From Melanocharis versteri (Eukaryota > Chordata > Aves > Passeriformes > Melanocharitidae), in NCBI GenBank assembly GCA_013397845.1, contig VZTG01001074.1:496001-560000 (forward strand): 64,000 nt of DNA. The letters are read 5' to 3'. Below are positions 62,776-64,000 of the stretch, one piece after another. Under the pieces are notes generated by a model that was not told the origin of the DNA, ran no database searches, and was given only the letters and a program-made list of their open reading frames with translations. Positions within the stretch are counted from its first letter, which is position 1; each line of letters begins with the position of its first letter. The position numbers and the translations under genes were made by a program.

Positions 62776-64000
62776 GGCTGAACCAGCTTCATAGCCAGCA
62801 GAGGGAGCCAGGAAAAGCCCTTTGTATCCACAGTTAGGGAATAAAGACAAATTTAAAAAGATGCATCTTTTCTAACACTATTTCTCCCATCTTCCTCTCT
62901 CTGCTGAAAGTGTCACACTCCTGGATTCCTAATCCAGATTATCCATTTCCACTACTGTGAAGGCATATGAAATGCAATGAAGTGTCTTCAAATATTTCCA
63001 CTCACTTTCTATCAGAGACCAACAGGATTTATCCAATTTATAGAGAAAGCAGAGAGTTCTGCATGGACTTGGATGACTTGCCTGCTGTGCACTTTGATCC
63101 TGATATCAGAGACAACAGTTCTCCTGCAGTATTCTGCAGAGCTGAGCCACAAAAAGGATGCATGCACTGATCCATGGCTCGTGCTTCTCCCAAAATACCT
63201 CTCCATAGACAACTATCCCTGAACTGAGAGACTGATACCACACCTGAGCAGAGAAATGACTAATGCTGGATTAGCCACGGGCTCAGACATTGCTGTTATT
63301 CATCAAATTGGACAGCAGATGATTTGAAGCCTTATTCAGCCAGCAACAGAAATGACTGAAGAACTTACTGGATAGATTAATAACATCACATAAATCAACT
63401 CTATTTCTAACTCAACAGACTGGATCACCATGAGTTGTGGAAAAACCCAGGTGCACTTCTTTCATTGCAAGTTGTCTTATTTACACAGCTCTGAAAATCT
63501 CACCCAGAGCTGGGCAAACGCTCCTTTACAATAAAATCCAGAAAACTTCCTTTGGGAGAGGTGGGTTCCTCCTTTGCATCAGTTCAGCATTTCTTGAGTG
63601 CTCCTTTTGGGCTCTGCTCTTCAGCTACAGAATCACAGCAGCAACTATTTGAGTAACCCAGAGTCTGAATGGTCTGATCTTTCAAAGAGGTGCATCAGCA
63701 TTTGACTTTGGACAAATTGTTCATAATTAATTTTTTTCCTCCGTAAGAAAAACACTTGTTCCAGAACATCATAACTTTAATGTCGACCATCAGAGTACCT
63801 CCACTAGCTCCAGTTTCACTATAGCTGTATCCTGGCTGTTCAAAAACAGAAAGTTTTGCAGGGATCAAGTTGCAGGTGTTCTTCAAGCCAAGTTTTCCAA
63901 GGTTTCTGAATACAGATTTTTGTTTAATACTAAAAGAAAGATATATTCATATTCATAACCCTACAGGTTCACAAAAAGCATTTGAAGCAAGTCATAATAT
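62776..64000. other. non-coding stretch to window end
   Basis: No gene, RNA or repeat was recognised. Frames at 62967-63241 on both strands overlap antisense and have no recognisable domain. The sequence is moderately AT-rich. Confidence 0.5.

Noticed and set aside
1..64000. Endogenous retrovirus, defence island, CRISPR array or biosynthetic cluster
   Set aside because: No LTR pair, primer-binding site, retroviral-type frame, regularly spaced repeat array or gene cluster was seen on either strand. The sequence has eukaryotic, bird-like non-coding character throughout.

Overview
The window looks like non-coding DNA from a bird nuclear genome. The clearest evidence is two CR1 LINE fragments, at about 3800-4288 and 23718-24440. 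Both lie on the + strand. Both contain the C-terminal part of a CR1 reverse transcriptase and a CR1 3' end; the first ends in the ATTCTATGATTCTATGA signature. Dense CR1 as the only young-looking LINE, absence of abundant SINEs, moderate AT richness and CpG-poor sequence all fit a bird. The species cannot be named from this sequence.

I found no protein-coding gene, no exon I could defend, no rRNA or tRNA, and no viral or prokaryotic system. Open frames longer than 60 codons are scattered on both strands. They show no recognisable domains, often overlap each other antisense, and several run through repeats or homopolymers. The largest are two antisense frames of 191 codons each at 49606-50274, in a locally GC-rich stretch. 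I treat them as probably chance frames.

The window holds several layers of repeats. The youngest layer is the two CR1 fragments (the second has a large internal deletion) plus A-rich homopolymer and short tandem tracts, one containing an N at 57396. An older layer holds MIR-type SINE relics (33561-33645, 39901-40022, 41105-41232, 47381-47468) and tails resembling the L3/CR1-like LINE (8262-8340, 34246-34316). A third layer is about nine short pieces related to a 'gaagtcaatgg / cccattgactt' palindromic repeat, as found in archosaurs and turtles. They lie at about 2790, 7660, 12978, 18138, 19803, 30093, 32686, 48912 and 51650.

The most distinctive unexplained structure is a long inverted repeat. 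Two arms of about 110 bp at 20122-20233 and 21178-21292 are clearly related in opposite orientation around a spacer of about 945 bp. This may be an old DNA transposon with long terminal inverted repeats, or two opposed copies of an unknown repeat.

Several AT-rich, homeodomain-site-rich stretches (near 9785, 22370, 37040, 44730, 46590 and 48350) read like conserved non-coding regulatory elements. That is an inference from style and needs alignment to confirm. Overall the window is best read as an intergenic or intronic gene-poor region with many old repeat fossils and possible distal enhancers.
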